A stretch of 51,483 nucleotides of DNA from Burkholderiaceae bacterium (GCA_018780645.1 JADMJJ010000026.1:1-51483); one strand, 5' to 3'. Positions 35,801 through 44,912 are shown, counted from the stretch's first letter. Numbers and translations are program-made. Notes: generated from the letters alone by a model not told the origin.

Positions 35801-35814
35801 TTGATCTGGCGCAA
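35801..35814 (-). promoter_or_regulatory. FNR/Anr-like box upstream of the PhoU-like/PPDK-like operon
   Basis: TTGATCTGGCGCAA (plus strand) has a perfect left half TTGAT and a right half CGCAA instead of ATCAA. It is centred about 90 bases before the ATG at 35717, a normal place for an activator site. I found no strong -10 at the expected spacing. Confidence 0.5.
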
Positions 35815-35862
35815 ATGCTGGCATTGCGGCTTTGCGCGCCGCTGGCCGGGCCGCCATGGCCA

Positions 35863-36576
35863 TCAGGCCTCGCGCAGTATCTCCAGCACTTCCGAGCGGA
35901 ACTCGCGCTGATAGAGGATGTAGACCACGCCAAGCGTTGCGCCCATGAAGGCCCAGCTCGAGAAGAACCAGGCCACGGCCGCGAAGGCCAGGTAGTAGGC
36001 GCGCAGGCCGTCGTTGAAGGTCTCGGCGGCGATGGCCACGACGCGGCCGGCGCGGTCGGCGAAGGCCTCGCGGGCCGCCATGCCCTCCTGCTCGAACATC
36101 AGCTCACTGGGCGCCGAGGCGACCAGCAGGGTGCCGAACGTATAGAGCCGCATGCTCCAGGTGAAGCGAAAGAAGGCATAGACAAAGATCGCCGCCAGCA
36201 GCACCAGCTTGAAGTCGAACACCAGGCCGGTGGTGCGCGCGGCGAACGGCAGCTCGCGCACCAGCTCGCTGGCCTTGTCGCTGGCGCCCAGCACGGCCAG
36301 CAGGCCGCCGATGATCAGAATCGTCGTCGAGGCAAAGAAGGACGGGCTGGTCGACAGGTTCTGCACCACCACCCCGTCCACCACCCTCACCTCGCGGTAG
36401 GTGACCTGGATCATCCATTGCCGGCGTATCCGGTTCGTCGCCGCCAGCAGGGACCCCTTGCTCAGCGCCCAGCGCTTGGCCACCAGGGCATAGCCTATCC
36501 AGGCAACGAAGAACAGGCCCAGCGCCAGCCAGTCGGCCAGCGGCAGGAAGTGGACGATCGCGAACAGGGAGTTCAT
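35863..36576 (-). CDS. DUF599 family membrane protein
   Basis: Integral membrane protein of 237 aa in the DUF599 family. It has an N-terminal hydrophobic helix (about 10-30), a conserved cytoplasmic-looking stretch (VTYREVRVVDGVVVQNL and then STSPSFFASTTILIIGGLLAVLG), and two or three further helices in the C-terminal half. The conserved SPSFFAST region is the family hallmark. Function is unknown in the whole family. It is the last gene of a minus-strand pair with the pirin gene (30 bases apart), though no functional link is evident. Confidence 0.85.
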   Translation of the reverse strand: MNSLFAIVHFLPLADWLALGLFFVAWIGYALVAKRWALSKGSLLAATNRIRRQWMIQVTYREVRVVDGVVVQNLSTSPSFFASTTILIIGGLLAVLGASDKASELVRELPFAARTTGLVFDFKLVLLAAIFVYAFFRFTWSMRLYTFGTLLVASAPSELMFEQEGMAAREAFADRAGRVVAIAAETFNDGLRAYYLAFAAVAWFFSSWAFMGATLGVVYILYQREFRSEVLEILREA

Positions 36577-36605
36577 GCCGCAAGCTTACCCTGCCCCTAC
36601 TCCTG

Positions 36606-37322
36606 TCAGGCCGCCAGATCGAACACCAGCACCTCGGCCTGCTTGCCCTCTGCAATGCGCAGCTGCGTCTCGCCGCGCAGCTGCAACGCATCGCCGGCCT
36701 TCAAGGTCTGGCCATTGACGGTCAGCTCGCCGCGGGCCAGGTGCACATAGCTCAGGCGCTGCGGATCCAAGCTCAGCTCGGCCGATTCGGCACCGTCGAA
36801 AAGCCCGGCGCGGATGCTGGCGTCCGCATGTATCGTCACCGCGCCGTCGCGGCCATCGGGGGCGGCCACCAGACGCAGGCGGCCGCGCTTGTCGGCCTCG
36901 CCGAACTGCTTCTGCTCGTAGCCAGGTTCAATGTTCTTTTCGTCTGGCAGTATCCAGATCTGCAGGAAGTGCGTCTGCTGCGGCGCGTTGTTGAACTCGC
37001 TATGCACCACGCCGCGGCCTGCGCTCATGCGCTGCACATCGCCGGGGCGAATCACGCCGGCGGCGCCAGCGGCCGTGCCGTTGCCCATGCTGTCCTTGTG
37101 AGCCAGCTCGCCGTCCAGCACATAGCTGACGATCTCCATGTCCTTGTGGCCGTGCGAGCCGAAGCCGGTGCCGGGGGCGATGCGGTCCTCGTTGATGACA
37201 CGCAGATTGCCGAAACCCATGCGCTTGGCATCGAAGTAGTCGGCAAACGAAAAGCTGTGGAAGGAGTTGAGCCAGCCGTGGTCGGCATGGCCGCGGTCGC
37301 AGGACTTGATCAGTTCCATCAT
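36606..37322 (-). CDS. Pirin family protein
   Basis: Pirin-like bicupin of 238 aa, a metal-binding redox protein; some members have quercetinase activity. The N-terminal cupin has the iron ligands in GFGSHGHKDMEIVSYVLDGEL (the two His and the Glu), with a further His in RGVVHSEFN. The start at 37322 gives MMELIKS; the GGAG site seven bases upstream fits the first ATG. It is divergent from the LysR-type regulator gene at 37447, and such pairs commonly have the regulator controlling the pirin. Confidence 0.9.
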   Translation of the reverse strand: MMELIKSCDRGHADHGWLNSFHSFSFADYFDAKRMGFGNLRVINEDRIAPGTGFGSHGHKDMEIVSYVLDGELAHKDSMGNGTAAGAAGVIRPGDVQRMSAGRGVVHSEFNNAPQQTHFLQIWILPDEKNIEPGYEQKQFGEADKRGRLRLVAAPDGRDGAVTIHADASIRAGLFDGAESAELSLDPQRLSYVHLARGELTVNGQTLKAGDALQLRGETQLRIAEGKQAEVLVFDLAA

Positions 37323-37393
37323 GGTCGTTCTCCGGTGGTGTTGGGGTATGAATCCAATGTAGTGCCGGACCCATAACTGGCGGTGGACCGGAC

Positions 37394-37420
37394 TTGAAGC
37401 CTTCATTCAAATAAGATGAA
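37394..37420. promoter_or_regulatory. Candidate LysR-type operator between pirin and regulator genes
   Basis: Two overlapping dyads lie in the divergent gap: TTGAA-N7-TTCAA (37394-37410) and TTCA-N11-TGAA (37402-37420). Such short dyads in a regulator/target gap are the classical setting of LysR-type binding sites. The sequence is more AT-rich than its surroundings. Confidence 0.45.
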
Positions 37421-37446
37421 CGTCTGCCCGCAGCCCCACATCCTCC

Positions 37447-38415
37447 ATGTCCGCCACCGATAGACGCAATGTCCTGACGCCCGAAGCCCTGGCGATGATG
37501 GACACCATCGCCCGCACCGGCAGCTTTGCCGCCGCCGCCCGCGATATGGGCAAGGTGCCTTCGGCCCTGACCTATAGCGTGCGCCAGCTCGAAGACGCGC
37601 TGGACGTGCTGCTGTTCGACCGCGGCTCGCGCCAGGCGACGCTGACCGCCGCCGGCCATGAGCTGCTCAACGAGGGCCGGCGTCTGCTGCAGGAGATAGA
37701 CGCGGTGGCCAATCGGGTGCGCCGCGTCGCCACCGGCTGGGAGACCGAGCTGACCATCGCCGTCGATGATGCGCTGGCCCGCCGCGCGCTGTTCGACCTG
37801 ATCGCCGCCTTCTACGAGCTGCGCGTCGAGGACGGCGGCAATGTGCCCACCCGCATCAAGCTGCGCAACGAGGTCATGTCCGGCACCTGGGAGGCGCTGA
37901 TCTCCGGCCAGGCCGATCTGGCCATAGGCACAGGGGCCAGCAATGTGCAGAGCAGCGCCGTGCATTCCGAACCGCTGGGCGAACTGGACTTCGTGTTCTG
38001 CGTCGCCCCCCACCATCCGCTGGCCGATGTGCCGGAACCGCTGACCCTGGCGCAGATGGCCCAGCACCGCATCGTCGCCGTGGCCGACACCGCCCGCACC
38101 TTGGACGCGATGACCATAGGCGTGATGCCCGGCCAGGATGTGCTGACCCTGCCCTCGATGGCGGCCAAGCTGGAGGCGCAGCTGCGCGGCCTCGGTTGTG
38201 GCTCCATCCCCGAGCCCATGGTGCGCCGCCATGTCGAGGCCGGGCGCCTGCGCATCAAGGCGACCGAAGCCGGCCGGCGCAGCGCCAATCTGCACTACTC
38301 CTGGCGCAACACCGGCCATCCGCCCGGTCGGGCGCTGGCCTGGTGGCTGCAGCAGCTGGGCAGCACCGCCACGCGCAAGGCCCTGGTCGAACAACATGAA
38401 GGACTTTTGCTGTGA
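37447..38415 (+). CDS. LysR-type transcriptional regulator
   Basis: Transcription factor of 322 aa with the LysR layout: N-terminal winged helix-turn-helix ([21 protein letters not shown], then [20 protein letters not shown]) and a C-terminal periplasmic-binding-protein-like effector domain ([18 protein letters not shown] ... [16 protein letters not shown]). The divergent pirin gene is its most likely target. The effector is unknown. Its TGA overlaps the GTG start of gluQ (GTGA), so the two are translationally coupled. Confidence 0.92.
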   Translation: MSATDRRNVLTPEALAMMDTIARTGSFAAAARDMGKVPSALTYSVRQLEDALDVLLFDRGSRQATLTAAGHELLNEGRRLLQEIDAVANRVRRVATGWETELTIAVDDALARRALFDLIAAFYELRVEDGGNVPTRIKLRNEVMSGTWEALISGQADLAIGTGASNVQSSAVHSEPLGELDFVFCVAPHHPLADVPEPLTLAQMAQHRIVAVADTARTLDAMTIGVMPGQDVLTLPSMAAKLEAQLRGLGCGSIPEPMVRRHVEAGRLRIKATEAGRRSANLHYSWRNTGHPPGRALAWWLQQLGSTATRKALVEQHEGLLL

Positions 38416-39341
38416 TACCCACCAAGCCCCAACACCGCTACATCGGCCGCTTCGCGCCCTCACCCACCGGCCCGCTGCACGCCGGCTCCCTGGTCGCCGC
38501 CCTGGCCAGTTGGCTGGACGCCCGCGCGCTCAAAGGCCGCTGGCTGGTACGCATGGAAGATGTCGACAGCCCACGCAGCGTTGATGGCGCTGACCTGACC
38601 ATCATGCGGCAGCTGGCCCAGTGCGGCCTGTTTCCCGACGAGCCGCCGGTGTACCAATCGCGGCGCAGCGCACTGTATGTGCGCAAGCTCGGACAACTGC
38701 ACAGCCAAGGCTGGGTCTACCCCTGCGGCTGCAGCCGCAAGGCGATTGCCGCCGCACTCGAAGCACAGGGGCGGGTCGCCGCCCGCCACACCGAGCTGGC
38801 CTACACCGGCACCTGCCGCCACGGCGTGCGAGGCAAGCCCGCCACCGCCACCCGCGTGCGCACCACCGTCAGTGTGAGCAGCGACGAACCGGTGACCATT
38901 CAGTGGAACGACCGGCGCCTCGGTGCCCAGCAGCAAGACCTGACGCTAACCGTCGGCGACTTTGTGTTGAAGCGCGCCGACGGCCTGTTCACCTACCAGA
39001 TGGCCGTGGTGGTGGACGACGCCGAGCAGGCCATCACCCACATCGTTCGAGGTGAAGACCTGGCCGACAACACGCCGCGCCAGATCCACCTGCAAAGGGT
39101 GTTCGGCTTCGCCACCCCGACATACCTGCACACGCCACTGGTGCTGGGCGAGAACGGCGAGAAGCTGTCGAAGCAAAACGGGGCGGCGGCCTTGGAGCTG
39201 GACGACCCGCTGCCCGCGCTGCGCGCCGCCGCACAGACGCTGGGCCTGCAGATCGATGCCCCTGCCGACACCACGCTCGGCGATTGGTTGCACAGCGCCG
39301 CCCAGGCCTGGGCAAAGCAATGGCATGATCGCTGCCCTTGA
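38412..39341 (+). CDS. gluQ: Glutamyl-Q tRNA(Asp) synthetase
   Basis: GluQRS, a class I synthetase-like enzyme that attaches glutamate to the queuosine at position 34 of tRNA-Asp. The 309-aa protein has [15 protein letters not shown] (HIGH-like), a zinc site in VYPCGCSRK and a later Cys in YTGTCRHG, and KLSKQ in place of KMSKS. It lacks the C-terminal anticodon-binding domain of full GluRS, as expected for GluQRS. It starts with GTG at 38412, overlapping the LysR stop. The unusual start and coupling suggest modest expression. Confidence 0.92.
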   Translation: MIPTKPQHRYIGRFAPSPTGPLHAGSLVAALASWLDARALKGRWLVRMEDVDSPRSVDGADLTIMRQLAQCGLFPDEPPVYQSRRSALYVRKLGQLHSQGWVYPCGCSRKAIAAALEAQGRVAARHTELAYTGTCRHGVRGKPATATRVRTTVSVSSDEPVTIQWNDRRLGAQQQDLTLTVGDFVLKRADGLFTYQMAVVVDDAEQAITHIVRGEDLADNTPRQIHLQRVFGFATPTYLHTPLVLGENGEKLSKQNGAAALELDDPLPALRAAAQTLGLQIDAPADTTLGDWLHSAAQAWAKQWHDRCP

Positions 39342-39390
39342 GTCACCCTGCACCCTGGAGCCCCGTGCTCCGCATATGAAGGAAACCCCC

Positions 39391-39738
39391 ATGAACACCA
39401 CCCCCAGCGGCCTGCAATACGAAGACACCGTCGAAGGCACCGGTGCCGAGGCGCAAGCCGGCCAGAACGTCACCGTGCACTACACCGGCTGGCTCTACAA
39501 CAACAGCACCAAGGGTGCCAAGTTCGACTCAAGCAAGGATCGCCGCGACCCGTTCAAGTTCGGTCTGGGCGGCGGCCAGGTCATCCGTGGCTGGGACGAG
39601 GGCGTGCAGGGCATGAAGGTCGGCGGCACCCGCCTGCTGGTGATCCCGCCCGAGCTGGGCTATGGCGCACGCGGCGCCGGCGGCGTGATTCCGCCCAATG
39701 CCACACTGATGTTCGAAGTGGAGCTGCTGGGCGTCTGA
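39391..39738 (+). CDS. FKBP-type peptidyl-prolyl cis-trans isomerase
   Basis: Single-domain FKBP of 115 aa, cytoplasmic (no signal peptide). It contains VTVHYTGWLYNN, FDSSKDRRDPFKFGLGGGQVIRGWDEG and RLLVIPPELGYGARGAGGVIPPNATLMFEVELL; the FKBP pocket residues (Tyr, Phe, Asp, Val/Ile, Trp, Tyr, Phe) are conserved. AAGGAA lies eight bases before the ATG. It follows gluQ by 49 bases and faces a convergent chemoreceptor gene across a GC-rich hairpin. Confidence 0.94.
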   Translation: MNTTPSGLQYEDTVEGTGAEAQAGQNVTVHYTGWLYNNSTKGAKFDSSKDRRDPFKFGLGGGQVIRGWDEGVQGMKVGGTRLLVIPPELGYGARGAGGVIPPNATLMFEVELLGV

Positions 39739-39749
39739 GTTCCGGCAGG

Positions 39750-39772
39750 CCCGGCCTGAAGGCAGGGCCGGG
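39750..39772. terminator. GC-rich hairpin between convergent genes
   Basis: CCCGGCC and GGCCGGG form a 7-pair stem with a 9-base loop between the FKBP stop and the chemoreceptor stop. There is no T-run on either side, so it is at best a weak terminator or an mRNA 3' end stabiliser. Confidence 0.35.
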
Positions 39773-39782
39773 TCGACTCGGC

Positions 39783-41459
39783 TCAGCTCGGCAGGCTGGA
39801 TGCCTCGGGTATCTTGAAGCGCGAGACTTCGGCGTCCAGAGTCTGCGCCTGCACGCGCATCGCGGTTGCCGCGGCGGCGGTCTGTTCGACCATTGCAGCG
39901 TTCTGCTGTGTCATGCGGTCCAGCTCCTGCACCGCCTGACCGATCTGGTTGATGCCAAGGTTCTGCTCGCTCGCACCAGCGGCCACCTCGCACAGCAGCT
40001 GATTGACGCGCTGGGACGAGGCGACGATGTCCTCGATCGTCGCGCCAGCCTTGCGCACGACGCCCGTGCCGGCCTCGACCTGATCGACACTGCTGCCGAT
40101 CAGCGCCTTGATCTCCCGCGCCGCGTCGGCGCTGCGCTGGGCGAGCATGCGCACCTCGCTGGCCACGACGGCAAAGCCGCGACCCTGCTCACCGGCACGC
40201 GCCGCTTCAACGGCCGCGTTCAGGGCCAGGATATTGGTCTGGAAGGCGATAGCATCGATGGTGCCAATGATCTCGCCGATCTTGGACGAAGCGCTGCGTA
40301 TGCCCTCCATCGTCTGCACCACGTCGCGCATCGCACGTCCGCCGTCGCCGGCGACCATGGCATTGTGGCTGGCCACACGGGATGCTTCCTCGGTATGCGC
40401 GGCGGTGCTCTTGACGGTAGCAGCGATCTGCTCCATCGACGCCGCCGACTGCTCCAAATTGGCCGCCGACTGCTCGGTGCGCGCCGACAACTCCATCGCA
40501 CCACTGGCGATCTCACGGCTGGACTGGACGATCTCGTCGCTGGAGCGGCGCACGCGCAGTACCATGCCACGCAGCGAATCCTGCATGCTGCGCAGCTCGT
40601 GCATCAGCTGTGCCGCCTCGTCATTGCCCCAGGGCGAGGGCGAGGTAGTCAGGTCGCCATCGGTCATGGCGCGCAGATGGCGCCGGGTCTCTCTCAGCCC
40701 ACCATCCATGACTCGGTAGAAGCTCAGGAACAGGTAGCCAGCCAGCGAGAGGGCAACGACGACCACACCAGCAACCCAGAGCAGGCGCTCCTGCAAGGCC
40801 TGCTTCAGGTCGCCTGTGTAGATGCCCGAGCCAATCACCCAGCCCCACGGCTCAAAGCCCTGCACATAGGAAATCTTGTCCACCGGCGTGGCGCTGCCAG
40901 GCTTTGGCCACTGGTAGGCGACAAAGCCCTTGCCCTGCTTGTTCACCGTGGCCACAAAGGCGCTGAACAGTGCGAAACCATTGGGATCCTTGACGTCACC
41001 TAGTTCCTTGCCATCGAGCTCGGGCTTGAACGGATGCATGACCATTCGCGGCCGCATGTCGTTGATCCAGAAGTACTCGTTGGCGTCATAGCGCAGACGT
41101 GCGATCGCCCCGATGGCGAGCCGCTGCGCCTGCTCACGAGTCAGGGTGTTGGCGGTTTCCTGCGCCTGTGCCCAGACCAGCACACCGTGGGCCACTTCCA
41201 CATGCTGGCGAGTCGCGTCCATGCGGGCCTGCATCCCCTGTTCGTACTGGCTCGTCAACAGCCAGCCCAGCAGACCAAGCATGGGCACCATGAAGGCGAT
41301 CGATATGATGATGGCCTTGGATGCGAAGCGCAGCCTGCGAAACAGGCGCACGCCCGGTGCCCAGGCACCATGATGGCTAAAGAAGCTGTCCGGTGCGGTG
41401 TTGCGGACACGAGGGGCATTGGGGATATTCAAGAGGTGGGCCAGACTGGGAGAGGGCAT
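39783..41459 (-). CDS. Methyl-accepting chemotaxis protein with Cache sensor
   Basis: Transmembrane chemoreceptor, 558 aa. After a non-hydrophobic leader of about 45 residues come TM1 (about 50-72), a periplasmic single-Cache domain (NEYFWINDMRPRMVMHPFKPEL, DPNGFALFSAF and GWVIGSGIYTGDL are diagnostic of sCache_2), TM2 and HAMP. The MCP signalling domain contains the conserved tip AFQTNILALNAAVEAARAGEQG. No NWETF tether ends the protein. The ATG at 41459 follows AGGAAA; a longer frame is possible but lacks such a site. A perfect FNR/Anr-type box lies about 140 bases upstream, suggesting oxygen-linked expression. Confidence 0.92.
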   Translation of the reverse strand: MPSPSLAHLLNIPNAPRVRNTAPDSFFSHHGAWAPGVRLFRRLRFASKAIIISIAFMVPMLGLLGWLLTSQYEQGMQARMDATRQHVEVAHGVLVWAQAQETANTLTREQAQRLAIGAIARLRYDANEYFWINDMRPRMVMHPFKPELDGKELGDVKDPNGFALFSAFVATVNKQGKGFVAYQWPKPGSATPVDKISYVQGFEPWGWVIGSGIYTGDLKQALQERLLWVAGVVVVALSLAGYLFLSFYRVMDGGLRETRRHLRAMTDGDLTTSPSPWGNDEAAQLMHELRSMQDSLRGMVLRVRRSSDEIVQSSREIASGAMELSARTEQSAANLEQSAASMEQIAATVKSTAAHTEEASRVASHNAMVAGDGGRAMRDVVQTMEGIRSASSKIGEIIGTIDAIAFQTNILALNAAVEAARAGEQGRGFAVVASEVRMLAQRSADAAREIKALIGSSVDQVEAGTGVVRKAGATIEDIVASSQRVNQLLCEVAAGASEQNLGINQIGQAVQELDRMTQQNAAMVEQTAAAATAMRVQAQTLDAEVSRFKIPEASSLPS

Positions 41460-41594
41460 CGGATTTCCTGCGGATAGAAGGTCATGGCCTGGCACCGCGG
41501 CCAAGATCCATGTTTGCATCCCAGTCACATCGGCCCGCGCCGCACCTAGTTAAGTCAAGGTGTGCGCATCATGGAAGCCGGGGCATACCAATGC

Positions 41595-41608
41595 TTGATC
41601 TGCATCAA
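41595..41608. promoter_or_regulatory. Perfect FNR/Anr-type box
   Basis: TTGATCTGCATCAA is an exact TTGAT-N4-ATCAA palindrome, the consensus for FNR, Anr and Dnr regulators. It lies in the divergent gap between the Cache chemoreceptor and the MgtC/SapB gene, 96 bases before the latter's ATG and 136 bases from the former's. Which promoter it serves cannot be decided by eye. Confidence 0.65.
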
Positions 41609-41697
41609 AGTCGGGTGCGGCGCCGCACGGCCACTGTCCAAGCTGGTCGTGATCGCGTATCGTCGGACCGCATCTCACCCCGCTGCGCGCACCCACC

Positions 41698-42456
41698 ATG
41701 AACCTGCTCGACGCCACGCACCTGCTGAGCTATTGGTCGGCGCAGCAGTGGCAGGTCAATCTGCTGATACTGCTGCATCTGGCCGGGGCCGCGGTGCTGG
41801 GCCTGCTGCTGGGCTATGAGCGCAGCTACCACGGGCGCGCGGCCGGCATGCGCACCTATGCGCTGGTCTGCGTGGCCTCGGCCGGCCTGGTGATACTGCT
41901 GGCCTTCCCCAGCCAATGGTATGGCGGCATGCTCGGTGGCGTGCTGCCGCCGGTCGGCTCGGACCCGACCCGAGTGATACAGGGCGTGGTCACCGGCGTC
42001 GGCTTTCTGTGCGCCGGCGTGATCATGAAAGAGGGCATGAGCATCAGCGGCCTGACCACCGCCGCCTCGATCTGGTCGGCCTCGGCGATCGGCGTGCTGG
42101 TGGGCATAGGCTTTTATTTCGCCGCCATCATGCTGACCCTGCTCTGCGCCAGTCTGATGATGTGGGGCTCGCGCCTGGAGATGTGGCTGCCCTCGCACCC
42201 GGCCATAGGCGTGATGCTGCGCAGCCAGGTCGGCGCGCAATTCAACGAGGCCGATCTGCGCCACTTCATCCATGCCCAGGGCTATCGCCTGGCCAGCGGG
42301 TCGATCTCGATCGAGTACTGCGACGGGCGCCAGGAATGGCGCTTCGTCTGCACCGCCCGCGCGAACCGCGGTGGCCCCAAGCTCAGCACCCTGGCCGGCC
42401 ATCTGCCCGAGCTGCCCGGTCTGCAGGACTATATGTTGACCCATGCACGCAACTGA
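41698..42456 (+). CDS. MgtC/SapB family membrane protein
   Basis: Integral membrane protein of 252 aa. The MgtC/SapB family core is clear: hydrophobic helices with GLLLGYERSYHGRAAGMRTYALVC and, after GVLPPVGSDPTRVIQGVVTGVGFLCAGVIMKEG, further helices that end near residue 165. A soluble C-terminal domain of about 85 residues follows. MgtC-type proteins adapt cells to low magnesium or acid in host-associated bacteria, but many free-living relatives have no known role. The gene overlaps the DUF2520 gene by 14 bases. Confidence 0.9.
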   Translation: MNLLDATHLLSYWSAQQWQVNLLILLHLAGAAVLGLLLGYERSYHGRAAGMRTYALVCVASAGLVILLAFPSQWYGGMLGGVLPPVGSDPTRVIQGVVTGVGFLCAGVIMKEGMSISGLTTAASIWSASAIGVLVGIGFYFAAIMLTLLCASLMMWGSRLEMWLPSHPAIGVMLRSQVGAQFNEADLRHFIHAQGYRLASGSISIEYCDGRQEWRFVCTARANRGGPKLSTLAGHLPELPGLQDYMLTHARN

Positions 42457-43315
42457 ACGCCCCACACTTGCCGTGATTGGCCTGGGGCGCCTGGGCCAGA
42501 CCCTGGCACAGGCCTGGAGTGCCCAGGGCGAGGCGGTGGTGGCCGTGGCCAGCCGTTCTGCCACGACCAGCGAAGCGATGGCCGCACAACTGCCGGGCTG
42601 CAAAGCGATGACACCCGAGCAAGCCGCAGCGGCCGCCGAGCTGGTGTTCCTGTGCGTGCCCGATGATGCCATCGCCCCGCTGTGCGCGGACCTGCCCTGG
42701 CGCGCCGGCCAGGCGGTCGTGCATTGCAGCGGCGCCACCGAGCTCAGTGCACTGGACACCGCAGCGCGGGCCGGCGCCCGGGTCGGCGGCTTTCATCCGC
42801 TGCAGATCTTTTCCGATCCGGCGCTGGCCCTGCAATTGCTGCCCGGCAGCGCGGTGGCCATCGAAGCCGAGCCGGCGCTGCAGGCCGAGCTGCAGCGGCT
42901 GGCGCAGGGCCTGGGCATGAAGCCGCTGCAGCTGCAGCCGGGCACGCGCGCGGCCTATCACGGGGCGGCCAGCTTCGCGGCGAGCTTTCTGCTGTCGATG
43001 CTGGACGAGGCGGTGCAGGTCTGGGCCCGCATCGGCCTGCCGCAAGAACTGGCCCTGGAGGCGCTGCTACCGCTGGCCAAGGGCACTTTGCAATCGGCCC
43101 AGGCGCGCGGCTTGGCCGGCGCACTGGCCGGGCCGATATCGCGCGGCGATGCCGGCGTGGTCGGCGCCCATCTGGCGGCTTTCGATGCCCTGGGCGGAGA
43201 GCATGGCCTCTTCTACCGAGCACTGTCTCGGCGGCAGCTGGGCCTGGCCCGCGAGGCCGGCCGGCTCAGCGACGAGCAATTGCAGCGCCTGGTCGCCCTG
43301 CTCGACCGGCCATGA
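42443..43315 (+). CDS. Rossmann-fold and DUF2520 domain protein
   Basis: NAD(P)-binding protein of 290 aa. The N-terminal Rossmann motif is LAVIGLGRLGQTLAQAW, and a second strand reads LVFLCVPDDAI. The DUF2520 part has HCSGATELSAL, GGFHPLQIFSDP and AAYHGAASFAASFLLSML, the conserved family segments. The fold resembles pyrroline-5-carboxylate reductase or 6-phosphogluconate-type oxidoreductases, but the substrate is unknown. Translation is coupled to the MgtC gene by a 14-base overlap. The end faces the helicase gene across a strong terminator. Confidence 0.88.
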   Translation: MHATERPTLAVIGLGRLGQTLAQAWSAQGEAVVAVASRSATTSEAMAAQLPGCKAMTPEQAAAAAELVFLCVPDDAIAPLCADLPWRAGQAVVHCSGATELSALDTAARAGARVGGFHPLQIFSDPALALQLLPGSAVAIEAEPALQAELQRLAQGLGMKPLQLQPGTRAAYHGAASFAASFLLSMLDEAVQVWARIGLPQELALEALLPLAKGTLQSAQARGLAGALAGPISRGDAGVVGAHLAAFDALGGEHGLFYRALSRRQLGLAREAGRLSDEQLQRLVALLDRP

Positions 43316-43345
43316 AAAAAGGGCTCGCAAGCGAGCCCTTCCTGT
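43315..43345 (-). terminator. Rho-independent terminator of the DEAD-box helicase gene
   Basis: A perfect 10-pair stem AAGGGCTCGC/GCGAGCCCTT with only two bases between the arms. On the minus strand it is followed by six T, so it ends helicase transcription. It also lies at the stop of the DUF2520 gene and may terminate that message weakly. Confidence 0.85.
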
Positions 43346-43376
43346 TCACCGCAGCGCCGCAGCGCTGATCGGTTGC

Positions 43377-44912
43377 TTAGCGGCTGTAGCCACCGGTACG
43401 CGGACGCTGTGTGCGCGGAGCACCCGGGCCACCGGCACCGCGGGGACCGCGGTCGCCACCGAAGCTGTCGCCACGCGGGGCAGCACGGTCGCCGAAACCG
43501 GCGCCACGGCGGCTGTCGCCAGCGCCCGGAGCCGGGGCAAAGCGCGATTCGCCGCCTTCGCGGTTGAACGGAGCACCGCCATCACGGTTGAATGGCGCGC
43601 CGCCCGACTTGTTGAACGAGGGCTTGCCGCCGAAGCCGGGCTTGGCGCCATAGCTCGGCTTGCCACCGTAGCTGGGCTTGTTGCCATAGGGCTTGCCGGC
43701 CGGGCGCGTTGCGCCTTCCGGACGGGCGGCGTACATGCGCGGCTCGGGCATCTTGGGCTCGAGGCCTTCGATGACGCCGGCCGGAATATTCTGCGTCGTG
43801 AATTGCTGGATGCGGCGGATCATCGACACATCGCCACGCTCGGCCAGGGTCACGGCCAGGCCATTGCGGCCGGCACGGCCGGTACGGCCAATGCGGTGCA
43901 CATAGTCCTCGGCCTTCATCGGCAGACCGTAGTTGATGACATGGCTGATCGTCGGCACGTCGATGCCGCGGGCGGCCACGTCGGTGGCGACCAGCACGCG
44001 CAGTTCGCCGCGGCGCAGGGCCATCAGCGTGCGGTTGCGGCGGCCCTGGGGCATGCCACCATGCAGAGGCGCGACCGAGTGGCCGATCTCGTACAGGCGC
44101 TCGGCCAGCCAGTCGGCGTCGCGCTGGGTGCTGGTGAAGACCACCGCCTGATCCAGCGACTTGTCGGCCAGCAGGTGCTCCAGCAGCTGATCCTTGTGCG
44201 AGCTGCTGTCGGCCCAGTGCAGACGCTGCTCGATGTTCTCGTGCGTGTCGGTGTGCGACGACACTTCGACGCGTTCCGGGTTGCGCAGCAGGTCTTGAGC
44301 CAGACGGCCGACGTGACCGGCGAAGGTCGCGCTGAACATCACGGTCTGACGGGTCGCCGGCACGCGGTCGGCGATGGTGCGGATGTCGTCAATGAAGCCC
44401 ATGTCCAGCATGCGGTCGGCTTCGTCGAGCACCAGCATCTGCACGTTGTCGAGCACGGCCTTGCCGCTTTGCAGGTGGTCCAGCAGACGGCCGGGGGTGG
44501 CGATCAGGATGTCCAGCGGGCCGCGCAGCGCCTTGATCTGCAGCGGATAAGGCACGCCACCGAGGACTGTGGCAACGCGCAGACCCTGCACATGGCGGCC
44601 GTAGGTGCTGGCAGCCTTGGCGACTTGCATCGCCAGCTCACGGGTGGGGCACAGCACCAGAACGCGGGGACCATAGACCACGCCCTTTTCGCGGCGCGTG
44701 TCGTTGTCGGCGCGGGCGTCCAGGATGCCTTGCAGGGCCGGCAGGATGAAGGCGGCGGTCTTGCCGCTGCCGGTGCTCGAGGACACCATCAGGTCGGCGC
44801 CCTTCAGGCCCAGCGGAATGGCGCGGGACTGGACTTCGGTGGTTTCGGTATAGCCAGCGTCGGCGACGGCGCGGGCCAGAACTTCATGCAGGCCCAGGGT
44901 ATCGAAATTCAT
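43377..44912 (-). CDS. rhlE: DEAD-box RNA helicase (RhlE type)
   Basis: ATP-dependent RNA helicase of 511 aa. Motifs in order: Q motif (TEVQSRAIP), SSTGSGKT, PTRELAMQ, TPGRLLDH, VLDEADRML, SAT, then VLVATDVAARGIDVP and HRIGRTGRAG. After the two RecA-like domains (about residue 370) the tail is Gly/Lys/Arg-rich with repeats of KPSYGGKPSYG type and FNRDGGAPFNREGG, an RNA-binding tail of RhlE-type proteins. ATG 44912 (MNFDTLGL) fits the family. A gene-free leader of over 300 bases precedes it. A strong terminator closes the transcript. Confidence 0.92.
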   Translation of the reverse strand: MNFDTLGLHEVLARAVADAGYTETTEVQSRAIPLGLKGADLMVSSSTGSGKTAAFILPALQGILDARADNDTRREKGVVYGPRVLVLCPTRELAMQVAKAASTYGRHVQGLRVATVLGGVPYPLQIKALRGPLDILIATPGRLLDHLQSGKAVLDNVQMLVLDEADRMLDMGFIDDIRTIADRVPATRQTVMFSATFAGHVGRLAQDLLRNPERVEVSSHTDTHENIEQRLHWADSSSHKDQLLEHLLADKSLDQAVVFTSTQRDADWLAERLYEIGHSVAPLHGGMPQGRRNRTLMALRRGELRVLVATDVAARGIDVPTISHVINYGLPMKAEDYVHRIGRTGRAGRNGLAVTLAERGDVSMIRRIQQFTTQNIPAGVIEGLEPKMPEPRMYAARPEGATRPAGKPYGNKPSYGGKPSYGAKPGFGGKPSFNKSGGAPFNRDGGAPFNREGGESRFAPAPGAGDSRRGAGFGDRAAPRGDSFGGDRGPRGAGGPGAPRTQRPRTGGYSR

